This document shows positions 45,890 through 58,271 of a stretch of 64,000 nucleotides of DNA, in pieces. Origin of the DNA: Ephydatia muelleri (taxonomy: Eukaryota > Porifera > Demospongiae > Spongillida > Spongillidae). The notes under the pieces were generated by a model, which saw only the letters and a list, made by a program, of their open reading frames with translations, was not told the origin of the DNA and did not search any database. The DNA lies in NCBI GenBank assembly GCA_013339895.1, contig JABACO010000009.1, positions 9,142,071 through 9,206,070 of the forward strand, given 5' to 3'. Both the position numbers and the translations under genes were made by a program. The number at the start of each line of letters is the position of its first letter. Position 1 is the first letter of the stretch.

Positions 45890-48800
45890 ACAAAATGTGA
45901 CAGCAATCCCTCCCCCCAAATGAAAATGTTGATATTGTACCAGGCAATGCGTATATTAAATTCACGATAAGCTTCAGCAATGCACATCACTTGCCCAAAA
46001 AAGGTTGGCTACAAACACATGCTTGGGTCAGCTAGTACCTTCTCTTACCTTTTTTTCCTTCCCTTTCACCACCATTGTCATCCAATCCCATATCCCATCG
46101 AATTTCTTAATGAGGATTTTTATTATCTTGTGCAATAAGTGATCAAATATTTTAATATCCAGTACAGTCTGCCCTCATTAAGAGTACACCCATTATAAGC
46201 ACATTCCCTCGTTAGAAGCACAGGGGCGTATTCTAAATTATATTCACTAAAATGAAAATTAATACAGATCAATATTTAGCACACATACATTTTGGGCTCC
46301 TAAACATGCTAAATATTGGTCTGTGTCCTTGTTTCGTTCCTTTTTTACACCACCATTGTCATCAAACAGCATGTATTTCTTAATTAGAATTTGATCATGT
46401 TTGTTCAGAAACATTGAACATAACCATGCAAAGTAAACTGTATGTACCACCTTTACCAGTGGAATTAAAAGATCTTGATATAGCTTCCGTACTGACTACA
46501 GAGAGGGTTTAGGAGTTAATGTTCTGAGCATTCACCCGGGTATTCACCCGGGTATACAGGAATTCAGACTAATGCCATTTATTTACTGTTCACCAGAACT
46601 GAAATTGAACAACACACACACGTTTGTCATGCATTTTTAGCTCTGGGCTGAAATAGTTAAGGTCAAATTCCTTCTGCAAACTCCTAACCATGAAGGCTTC
46701 TGATTTGTGCCAGATACAGTGCACATGTGCAAAAGCGCGACTGGAGGAACTCCGCTTTGGCAACCTGGTTAGAAGTTTGTACAAGGAACTAGACCTTACT
46801 ATTTTAGCCTAGCGCTATGTGTATACTGTTGGTGCACAACAACAAATTGGTATTAATCTGAATTTCTGTACAAACATACCCCCGGGATGACCTGCAGGAC
46901 ATTAGACATTGAACACCTTTCCAGGAAAATATTCAAGGCAGCAAACCGTTATTGATTTGTTAAATTTTCATATTAACCACTACTCCACGCTACACTTGTA
47001 TTGTTGTACTCCTACAGATCCAGTTAAAAAAATGCAAAACACACACTCTGCATGGTCTGGTGTGGCCACATTACATGCCACAGTGGCAGTGCATATAATA
47101 AGTTTTCACGTTTGTCCTGATACAATATCAGACCATTAACTCTTTCACGGGCAACAGAGCAATACTGTGCCGCAGGTGCTATACTAAAGCCACTCTGTTC
47201 ATCTAAACAGTTAACACTTTGTAGTCAACAACATATTGATCAGTTGTTTCCTGGTCATATAGTGTAAGTTTTTTGCTAACTACATTTTCTGCAACGCACA
47301 ACACTTTTTTTTTGCACAACATGTGTACCGTAATAATTGCCTGACATATTTCCAAATTGTCCAGACATAGAAAGCACTTTTATTGTGCATTTAGTTTTAA
47401 CACCGGATCCATTGATTCATTCATCATCCAATGACCATTACAAAGTTAACCCCATGCTTCTCAAGTTCACACAAGCCTGACATTTTATTTACTGCCAATC
47501 CCCTTTACAAATCATGTATGTTATTTCAAACTTTACTATCTATGGCTTGTGTGTTGGCATCAAGTGTGCTAAGAGCCCTTAGCAATAGGTGAGTAGTCAA
47601 AACTATAAGGTAGGGTTTATTTATGAAGTAGCATTGCACATGTGTATCGGAGACATGGTCCTTGAAAGAGGAAGCTCTAAGATTTGTTGAACCCACGATA
47701 AATGCTAGCTTAAAGTTTCTTTGTCCGCGCAGTTTCTCTTCAAACCAAATGCATACAGAACACTTTAAAAGTGACACGACTATACTTCGATCCAACCTGC
47801 TGATATCATATTTTAACCAAGTAGCTGTGTCAAGGTTCTTGTCATTCTCTAAAAGTTTTTGAGGGTCTGAGCAGTAAGACGGTGTTATTTAGCGTGAGAG
47901 TCATCGTTGTTGTGTTAGAGTTCTGCTATACGTTTTGTTGCTATTTCTTGTATCAGTAAATTGGTCCAGACATCATTACCACACATATGCACAGAATTGA
48001 TATGACACTTAGCAAATTGATCGGAAAATGTCCGATGTCCTGCCATTATCATAACACTGCAGTGGTAGATGGAGGTTTGGTTGTCCTAATAATCTACAAA
48101 GAGATCAACACATTCCTTCAATGCATGATGTTTATGAATAGTGCCCACCTCACAAGATTTTACACAACCAAATGCACATTTTATTGGAGTGCTCCACAAA
48201 AGTCCTAAATTGGAACATATTCTGGACAGCGACATTACCACCATTACTTATTGTTCCTTGATTGGAGGAGACAATAACTGCTAGTGGGTATTGTCCGGAC
48301 AGGCATTGCATGCTAGCACTAATGTCAAGTCTATGGGGGGGACCAAATCTATACTGACACCAGGTTGGTCACTAATATCTGTGAGCTCTTTTTCAAGTGT
48401 TGCAAAGCTAGGACCTGCCAGTTCTTGCTATTACACAGTGCAGCCAATTGCTACAGGTATTATATCTTGTTATTGCTTTAGACTGCCAGGTCTCCGATTC
48501 GTAATGAAATCAAGTGGTGCGTTGTTGGATACAGATCGTAGGTGTCTGGACTAATGTACTAGCTATAAATGGGTTGCCAGACGGTTTTCTTATAAGAAGT
48601 GCAATGTTTACTGAGGTACGATTGTTACATAACACACGCATGACGTATGTAAGCAACACATTTGATCAATAAAATGTAACTTTTCAGAACCTCAAATACA
48701 TGTATGGTAATCTCTACAACTGAATTAGAAATTATAAGTTGACCCTTATTACCTAAAATTATAACCTATTCTGTGCTTTAATGACTTGTTTGACCTGGCT

Positions 48801-48925
48801 GAAAGGGTGTACTCTGATTACAAAACGCTGCCAATATAGCCATGTTGGCAAGATTTCCTTGCCAGAAACAGTCATGTGCATGTAACCAAGTGATTTGTCA
48901 AATGCTAAGGAAGCACATGATACAC
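45890..48925. other. transposon debris without recognised gene
   Basis: Contains the two half-copies of fold-back MITE 3 (about 46010-46135, 46255-46400). Scattered short ORFs show no recognisable family. Confidence 0.5.
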
Positions 48926-49730
48926 TTAATGTCTATTGTCCTGAAAGTCCTCGCGGGGAACAAGTGTGCCCCATGGGGGACCGTAATTCAGATTGTATAG
49001 GCATTCATGTGGAGTAAATTATCATGAAAAGCTCCCGGTGCAGGTTAATTCTTTTTCAGCTCTGAGCCCAAGAAACCAAGGTGTAGTGTCTTACTGTTAA
49101 TTACATACAGAGCGTTATCTGTTCGAATTGCGCATAGCGCAACGTGAAAGCAGCTGACCTTTCCAATTCAGAGAACATCATAAATAAAAATGATTTGGGT
49201 AGCACAACAAACCCTACAAATGAAGACACTGCATTGGAGCATTCAACAAACATGACATCACAAAATTACACACATGCACACATATATAAAAGAGAAGGTG
49301 TTCGAAAGAAAGATTGTGTGTCGGTCAAAAATATGTGGCGTTTTTTGAATAGGCACGCGTATTTCGCTCACACAAATGACTGCTATTGTCGATTGGTAGT
49401 CCATATTTTCATTGTTGAGCTGTACTGCAACAGCCTCAATACATGATACTCGTACTCAGACAAAATTTTGCATATGCTTTCATTGTCACAAAAATATTTT
49501 TCTTCGTCTCGGTGCACATGAACTATGCGACCTTTTATGGTCTGGTTAAATAGTTACAAAGACTCTAGCCCTGATTATTTTCACCCAGGGTTTAAAGTGC
49601 TTTAAACACATGGCATTGTTTATAGAATGAAGCAATGCTCTCCCATGATAAAGTGCCATCAATTACAAGTTGCGTCCCCCATGGGGCACAATCATTTCCC
49701 ATGGGGGACATCCTGGACAATAGACATTAA
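48926..49730. mobile_element. MITE with TTAATGTCTATTGTCC ends
   Basis: 805 bp bounded by inverted repeats of ~60 bp. Both ends read TTAATGTCTATTGTCC inward and carry GTGCCCCATGGGGGAC. No transposase inside; the short ORF at 49144-49446 has no recognised similarity. Confidence 0.75.
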
Positions 49731-50441
49731 AGCCTTGGTCTTGCAACTCTATTGTTCAGCACAATCTAGAGTTTAACAGATCATGCAAACATCAAATCCC
49801 ATTGTATACATGTATGTGCCATCAGCACCATCAACTCTAAAAATAACTAAGGTGTGTAAACACTGTTAATCCTTTCTTGGTGCAAATGAACATAGCACTG
49901 TGTAGCTATTGTCTTGTGTAAACGGAATGTATCATTTTTCTTGTCCCTCTTTTTGTTATTCACTTAAATGCACTCCACAGTGGAACTAGCTTATGTCTTG
50001 TGGACAAATTGTCATCAATATGGGTAGAAAAGCAGGGTACTGGTTTTTTTTCTATGTCTATGAAGTTGACACTTTAGCTAGCATTTTTAAATTGTTTTAG
50101 CATAGTGTGTTAGTTTATTAGGCATTCTTTCAAAAGATAGTTTACTTGTCCTAATAATTGTGACTTTACCTTTGGGTGGTTGAATGGATATAATCAGTAG
50201 GAAAGCTTATTGGCAAGTTTGAGATTACTGTAAGCTATGAAAATTGCGCATGTCAGCTGTAACTTTGATGCTATTGTTCTATAAAAATCATTTTATATTT
50301 ATTGGATTACTTTAATAATAGTTTTTGGACTAACATCTGCCATGACATGTCTGTGTCTGTCTTGTTTGAGCATTGTATACTAATAATTCATATGACATGA
50401 ACACACCTTATGATTGACATATTTGTTGGTTCTGATCTAGC
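49731..50441. other. AT-rich spacer, nothing recognised
   Basis: No feature was identified up to the acceptor at 50441. Confidence 0.5.
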
Positions 50442-52335
50442 AAAGAGGAAGAAATCCCGTTCCTCTTGGAACTTTTAAAAAGTCTGCATCAATTGCTTCA
50501 CGACGAGAACAGAATTTGGCCTCACCCTCAGAGTTGAGTGCAAATCCAGCATGTTTTAGTGATCATCTATTTGTTGATGAAAACAAAAGTTACACCCAAC
50601 TTGTAAAGGACTGTACAATAACTCAACCTTATACATTGCATGATATCCTTAAAGAACATCATATCCCAATTGATAGCCAGTGGAAAGAGGCAGCAACCGA
50701 TGTTATTGCTGCAATTGCTGTAGCTACATTCAAGAGTGACTTGAAATCCTTTACTTTTGCAGGAGAGAAAGTTGAAAATCATGACAGAGGTTTAACTGCT
50801 GGAGTTACAGTTGAGAAAGAAAGCACAAATTGTACCATTGTTACTGAATTGAATGACAAGGGGCTATCATAAAATCAAAGTTGGCAGTGGTTAGTAATCG
50901 CCAAGTGTTCCCTAATAGTGATCTGACAACGTGGTTAGTTAATACAAATTTTCGTCCTGATGTTGCTGTGTACTCCTTCACCACAACAGATGAGCTGTCT
51001 AACAGAGCTGCTCTAAAGGCATTAGATGAGATGCAACACAGTTCAATCCCTTTGTTGGAAATAGAGAACTGTTTATGTAGAAATTTGCTGAATACTGCAA
51101 GACAATGTGCAATGAACAGTTTCGCTTACAAAGATGTTACAGTTGCATTAGTTCTGATGTGACGGGATTTGTCTTACCTGATTGTCCACATGAAAATATA
51201 GAAGATGGAATTCGCTCCTTGGGGTTGGAAGATAAGCACACCTCAGAAGATGGCAAAGCGAATAAACTGATGACAAAGCAGGCCAGGTTCAAACAACAAC
51301 AAACAAAACACAGCAATCAAGGTTACAGTGAGCTGGAATAGCAAGCGCTTGACCTTTGACATCAAATATGATGTCCTGAAATGCAATGAAGTGATGCATT
51401 GCATACACACAGTTATAGAAAATCAGCGTAGTCGTCAGTTTTCAGAAGAAAGCAGCTTCGATTACTTTTTCAGACTGACTGATGTAGAGTTACAAGAAGT
51501 GAAAGAGTCCCTCAATCATACTATGTATCAGAACCGTGTGTTTCGTGATGTGTGGGATAAGTGTGATTTCTCACAGCCATTAGAACAGTTCCCAAGTTGT
51601 GTGTCATTTGTCTTTGGCTTGAAAGGTAAAAATGGGCTTGGTTATGTATTTAAAACATTTCCACACAGTTCTTTACTTTCTAGTTTTGAACGAATTGAAA
51701 CGTCTATACATCAGTCACCCAGTGCTCCAGAAATATTACTTTCACATCTAAGTGTGTCAAAATTAATGGTGTTCAATGGTAGTCATCATCATGAGTATCT
51801 TGTTTTTGAGACATTACATCAAATATCATTAGATGCAGCAAAGCAGTGTCTTATAGAACTTTTAAAAGGTGCTAAGAATGCAATAGACAATCTCCATTTA
51901 TTTGATGTTTTGCCCATTTAGATGTTCGATTGCCGAACCTATGTCTTAAAGTGGACAGCAACGAAGCAGAAACATCCACCATCATGCTAATTGATCTTGA
52001 GCGCTCTAGATTTTCTGTCTCAGATATCTGGTTTGATGAATCGTATGTCAGTTGCATGTACAAAATAGGATTGAGCTATGAATAAATTGATTACATGCAA
52101 CTCTACTGGATGGCCTTTTGGGTACTTTTACCTGAAGATTGTAGATCACATGTTAATTACCACGATATGCATGATGACCGATGTTTGAGCGATGCAGAGC
52201 TGAAAGAACCATTAGTGAACATGAGAAAGTTTATAAAAGAACTTCCATCACAGCATGAAGCAGGACAGTGGAAAGAATTTCAGGAAAAACTTTCTGCAAT
52301 AGGTTGTACAGATTCCTCCCACTCCAATATTTGAT
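50442..52335 (+). pseudogene. kinase-fold protein (Crinkler-like type), degraded
   Basis: An acceptor at 50441 opens a frame to 50872. The reading then moves through 50881-51160, 51105-51341 and 51328-51921 in different frames. The C-terminal part has a kinase-like active-site pair: AHLDVRLPN at about 51935 (HxDxxxxN catalytic loop) and MLIDLERSR at about 51990 (in the place of DFG), then DYMQLYWMAF near 52092. Kinase-like domains of this kind occur in Crinkler-type and related proteins. An expected glycine-rich loop was not identified. At least four frame changes indicate a pseudogene, though small introns cannot be excluded for all of them. Confidence 0.5.
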
Positions 52336-52628
52336 GCAGTTGTCGCAATAGCTCAATGACATGCATGTGGCATGTGACCTGAAGACTAGTCATCATGAGT
52401 CTTAAAATGTACTAAACATTGCAATTGCAGTATGAATCTGTGGCCACATATATTCACAGTCACACACTATATGACTGCTCTCATACTATAATGTGTTATT
52501 AATTTGTGCGTATGCGCCAGTTGAAAAAAATGTTTCACATTTGCAACTAATATTGATCCAGTGCTTTTAAATCTGGCACAACTCTCATGTTTATGTATGT
52601 CCTCAGACTATGCATGCTGTTAATGATT

Positions 52629-52957
52629 GCATATGAAGTGGACTGGTGAGATCTGTTGTCTTAAAAGAGAAAATCTCGTTCCACTGAGGGTTAAGGTTCT
52701 GGTTGATAACTGCACTTTTATACTTGAAATGCTCTTGTTTGGAACTTAACATACGGGTCACTACTTCCTGTGGGGAGGGGAAAGGGGAGTGAATAACATG
52801 GCTACAACACACAATGCAGCAGTATATGCACGCACCAGATTTATCCCTGGTCAGCATCACCTGCACAATGTACTCTTGTGAAGGGCCAAGAGAGGACCCA
52901 CTAACCTCCTGCTGCAAAGGAAGAGCCTTTATGGTGTGGTGTGGTGTGGTGTGTGTG

Positions 52958-52989
<32 letters not shown>

Positions 52990-54282
52990 CATCAAATAGA
53001 ATAATACTACAGGTAGTAGTGATCCACATATTTAATGGTAGCAGTCATATGCACATGTAGAACGTCTTCATGACGGTTGCATTCGTAATATCACGTGCGT
53101 GGAATCAAGGAATCTCGCGTACATACTTGTAATTTTATAATCCACAATGGTGCCTGGCATCGTACAACCCTGGATCAAACTATAGGCAAACGTGCATGCA
53201 CACGCATTCAGAACGCGCTAACGCGTAACAAGCCTTGGATGCTTCGACGCCAGCGGTTTCTTCATTTCCTGTCCCTCCTCGCGGGTGAATTGGCCGTTCT
53301 GCAGCATGTCCCTCTGGGGCTTGAGCAGGCGGCACACTCACAGTGGCGGATACAGGGGGGGGGGGTTCCGGGGGTCGTAACCCCCCCCTCAGGGCCAAGC
53401 ATGAATATCATTATTATGCCACGTGTTTATGAATATCATTATTGTACCCCACGTGTCTATTTATCTGCTGCGATGAAACGGTCAACGTCAATTTTGGCAT
53501 AATGATAATTCCCTACTAGTAGTAAACGAGCGAGAGGTGCTGTTCGCTTGCACGATTGTAAATGGTGTATAATGTTGCTTTGTCTCGATCACCTAACGGA
53601 TGCGCCTTGGTACGATAACCTTTTCTTCACACACTGACGGCAGAGTCTATGAGAGGGCCAGTCAGTGCGATTGAGGAGCAGGTGGATGGAACTGATGTGA
53701 TGGTAAATTTTAAATGGCTCAAATAGCAAAGAAAAGCGCATGCATGTAACAACACAGCTCATGACTGCATTCCGTTCGTTTGGAGGACCTTCGAAGGGTT
53801 GATCAACAGTTTCTGTTAGCTCGCGGCCAGCGCTTGTCCTGCAGCTGGGAAACCGATTCTCAAATGTTACTCCGTGAGAGCAGAGATAACATATTATCTC
53901 TGGTGAGAGTGAGCGGACTGCTTTGGCGCCTCGGTAATATCGCGAGCTCGAAACGAGGAGGGCGCATCGGTCGAAAGCCGATGTTTCTTCTGTTTGTGGT
54001 GAAAAAGGTGAAACCTGTTTCTCGGTGCTTTCTTGTCGGAGCCCGCCCCCGCCCCCCCCCCCCCCCCCAATGCTCCTCCTTCGTCACGTCCCCCTCTGCG
54101 TTGCTGAATTGTGCTGTTGTGTGTCTAAGAAGAGGTCATGAAAACCAACCCATATATGCTACGGCTTAGTAAGCTAGCCGCCCGGCGTGGCGTGCAGTTA
54201 TTCAACTTACACTCCAACCAGGTGTTGGAAACGATGTTTCCGCAGCGTCAGACTGTGTGGAGCTGTCCTCTCTGTTATCCAT
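52629..54282 (-). pseudogene. MCTP-like copy F, 5' fragment
   Basis: First exon 54211-54282 (72 nt against 73 in copies B and C, so frameshifted), second exon about 53192-54113 split by an insertion at 53341-53757, C2A exons 52836-52911 (24 nt shorter than in copy C) and about 52629-52767 (one extra base in GTTCCAAAC, frameshifted). Homology stops at about 52629, where the transposon-rich block begins. It is clearly inactive and probably the other half of fragment E. Confidence 0.8.
53341..53757. mobile_element. hAT-like insertion in copy F exon 2
   Basis: 417 bp absent from copies B and C. It begins CAGTGGCGGATACAGGGGG like other hAT-type MITE ends here. Flanks CTCA are repeated on both sides (the intact allele has CACTCATGAC). 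The right end lacks a matching inverted repeat, so the element is rearranged or truncated. Confidence 0.7.
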
Positions 54283-54441
54283 CCCGATTCTTCCCTCCGC
54301 ATCCACGTGGCCTGGGGACCCGACAGAGCGGGTCCCCAACCTAGTCTCGGTCCCAGACCCAGTTCACCGCGCAGCGGATGGATTACATCACTCCAAGTGG
54401 CGTGACGTAATCCTACCGCTGCTATTCCACTGAAAACTTCT

Positions 54442-54538
54442 GTGATAATACATAATACATAAATGATTCAATTCCGTTTTCTTGATAGAGGAGCTCCTCT
54501 ATCAAGAAAACTGAATTGAATCATTTATGCATTATCAC
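54442..54538. repeat. palindromic spacer element, copy 3
   Basis: Homologue of 12043-12140 with intact arms and centre GAGGAGCTCCTC, between fragment F and the 3' end of copy D. Confidence 0.9.
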
Positions 54539-54861
54539 ATAGTGATGCCATTGTAGCCTTTATTTTAAACATACATGGTCTCCATGGATACACCCGATGC
54601 TACAGGAATCATTTGAAGCACAATTATAAGGAAAAAAGCTAACCTAAGGTATGTTATCATTTGGCGTCCAAGACTATGTCCTTGAACGCGTCTATTCAAA
54701 GTGGAAACACGAGTCTGCAGGGGTGTTTGGAAAGGTAGCTCATGCCACTGTAGCTATAGGGATAGACCATAGTAGGGATGGGGAGGAGAAGGGAGGTGTG
54801 GTGGAGGGAGGGAAGTGTGAGGAAGGGGTGGACATGACCATTGGTGGTGTGTCTTACTAAC

Positions 54862-55507
54862 CAGCTGTCTGTTGGTGGGAGCCCTGGATATGAAGTCCAG
54901 CAGTTCTTGGTTATCAATGTAGTGAGGATTTCTTAGCCACTTTGTGAACTTGTTAACTCCTGACAGAGAATAACAGCATGACTTTGTCAGGAGTCATGGC
55001 AACCCACCAGTGCACTTACCCCATGCCAGTATGATGTAACGCAGAGGAATGAAGTATACAATCACCATGGCTATCGTCAGTACTGTGATTGCCAACCAAC
55101 ACAACCATGGGACTCTCCAGTGACAGAAACTGCAACAGGATAAAGCGGAATGTGAAAAGAGTGAAAGACACATGCCATATATGGTGTTATGGGAAAAGGA
55201 GCAATGTGCCAAAATACCAACATGAATGGTGTAACAGGTTACGGCCTTACTTCTGCACCCTCTCTCCTAGATCGGCCAGCTGTCCCAGGAGGGTCTGGAG
55301 TAGGAGGAGCCCTCTTTGCAGCTGTTTGAACTTTTGACTGATCCCAGCCTTTGACTGGTCTTCAGCTGCTGGGTCACCTTCATCTTCCAACTCTGATCCT
55401 TCAAGTTCCTGTGTGTGAGTGCAAGTGTATGTGCATGTGTGTGTGTGCATGTATGTGTGCATGTGTATGTGCAAGTATGTGTGTTTATGTGTGTGTGCAA
55501 GTGTGTG

Positions 55508-55547
<40 letters not shown>

Positions 55548-58239
55548 AAATATGTGTGTGCATGTGTGTGTGCATATGTGTGTGCACACATCAACTCCAC
55601 ATGTGAGAGGTGCTTGTAGTGGTGTAGGTTCTCACCTCCATTGAGCTCTCTTCTTCATCATCTCCATCTCTGTGCCTTGACTTTCTTCTGCTATCAATCT
55701 GCCACAAGTGTTGTCCTCTCACGTAGACCACCATGTACCCATAGAGGAGGAGGAGGATGAGGAGAGGGAACACCATCCACACCTCAGCCAGGAGACAGGC
55801 CACGACAAAGAACTTGCAAACATATGATAACACACATTATGCATGTGCATCAAAGACTCCACACCATCAAACCCACTCTTACAAAGAAGCATAGTGCTGA
55901 AAGCCATTTGTCTTCCCAGTTCCACAGGCCCTCAATGAAGGACCACATGGACTGCAGTATGCTTCCAACATCCATAGCTCTCCGGATGTTGGATATCATA
56001 ACCTAAATAGTGCAACCTCGTTAACTAGATTATTCTAAATAGAGCACACCCTGGCAAGTCATTCCTATTATTTTAGTGAGTTGAAGGATGGACTGATGAG
56101 GTGCTTATTATGTCCTCAGCTATTCAATTCATTTCTACCTCCCACAGTACTTAAACAAGCCTGCTCTGTAGAGGACTCATGTGGTGGACAAACACAACTT
56201 TTGTGAACATGCATTTGTTGCACTGAGTATGAGATAAGGTTTACCCATTTCTATTCGAGAGCTAGAGAGGGGAGTATTACTGTATTTGTAATAGGTATGG
56301 GGGCAGAGTGAGATCCAAAAGATGTTCGGTCAGAAACCAAGCCATCTTTAATTGCATACTTGGAGTTAATAGTAGAGGGAGTAACAAAATCGCCTAGCTG
56401 AACACAAGATTGCCTCACCTTTCTCTTAAATGTCTCTTCCTCCTCCCCCATCACTCTCCCTTCTTTGGGCAGGAAGGTCCGTATCCCAGCCCTGATTGGG
56501 TTGTAGACCAGGTCACATTCCAAGTCCACCATGCCTCCTGCTTTCGCTTTCGTCATGCTGTGTTTGTCCTTCAGTGCGTACATCTTGGTGGTAATGGCGC
56601 CCAGCTGTTGGAAGGTGGATGTGTAAACTGTGATGACCAGGAGCCTTGTACTAACAAGTAACAGAGCAATAATTTAAATAACTTGGCATTGTGCAAACAA
56701 GATCACGTAATAACATGTTACAAGCAAGCAAAATTTTTTTTTTTGTCATGCTTCTCAAGTGGACACGCCAGATTGAATCTGTGAGTCTGTAAACAATTGA
56801 AATGGTTATAAATGATTTTATGAACACAATCGATAATATGCACACATGCATGCACTTGAAGAAGTAATAGAGAGCAACTTTGTTGATGTGAAGAGATCCA
56901 GCATCCTCCATGAGGAGATCCAGCATCCTCCACAAAACAATTTCAAATGAGGCAGTTGTAACACGCTAGTTCAGTTAGATATATAATCTCAGTAAATTAT
57001 GTTTTCCAAGAAGGGTTTGAATACACATGTGAAGTCCCTTTTCTCATTCGCTGTCTCACATATTAAAAATTCTCTGGTCCTATTGGGGCTGCTTATTTGG
57101 AAGTGCCAATCAGTTCACGACTCACCCGCAGAAGTGGTATTATAACTTTTCCCACGAGCTCATTTTTGTAAGACTTGCGTTTGCAGATAACAGAGACCTC
57201 AAGATCATCGTGAATATCGTTGATGTTGCTGCAGGTCCCATAGCATACATGAGGTAAGTAAGAGGGGAGGGGAGGGGAGGGGAGGGGAGGGGAGGGGAGG
57301 GGAGGGGAGGGGAGGGAGGGGAGGGGAGGGGAGGGGGAGGGGAGGGGAGGGGAGGGGAGGGGAGGGGAGGGGAGGGGAGGGGAGGGGAGGGCAGGGGAGG
57401 GAGGGGAGGGGAGGGGAGGGGGGAGGGAGGGAGGGGAGGGGATGGGGAGAGGGGAGGGGAGGGGAGGGGAGGGGAGGGGCAGAGGGGAGGGGAGGGGAGG
57501 GGAGGGGAGGGGAGGGGGAGGGGAGGGGGAGGGGAGGGGAGGGGAGGGGGGGAGGGAGGGGAGGGAGGGAGGGGAGGGAGGAGGGGAGGGGAGGGGGAGG
57601 GAGGGGAGGGGAGGGGAAGGCGAGGATGGGAGGGGAGGGAGCAGAGGGGAGGGGAGGGAGGAAGAGGGAGGGAGGGAGAAGAGGGAGGGATGAGGGGTGA
57701 GGGGAGGAAGAGGGAGGGGAGGGCACTTACAAGTAGAAGGTCTTGTTCCATATGACATTTGCACATGTGTGGACAACGTCAGTTTCTGAATTCAGAATTT
57801 CCAACACGCAGCACAGCAAACAGACTGGAGTTCTCTACAATGTACCATCCAGATAAGAGTATGTCAGGACATCCTCCTCCCCCTCCCTCCACTCACCTCC
57901 AATGTTCAGTTCACTGACCCCACCAACTGCATGCATTGAGAATGGGGGGGGGGGGGGCCATGTAAGCCCACACTTTCTTAATTGTGTCTAAGCAATTGCT
58001 CACTCTTTGCTTTCAGACATCCGACATCATTGATAGGTTTTCATCCTCAATAAGCTGATCAAACCCTTTAAAAATATGAGAGAACAGGACACCCATGGGA
58101 TCACAGCGGACATCTTGTGGCATGTGATATATGCATTCTTTGTACATGCATATAGCGCGTGTGTGTGTATGTGTGTGTGTGTGTATGTGTGTGTGTGTGT
58201 GCGTTGTGGTCTGTGTGTACGTGTGTGCATGTGTGTGTG

Positions 58240-58271
<32 letters not shown>

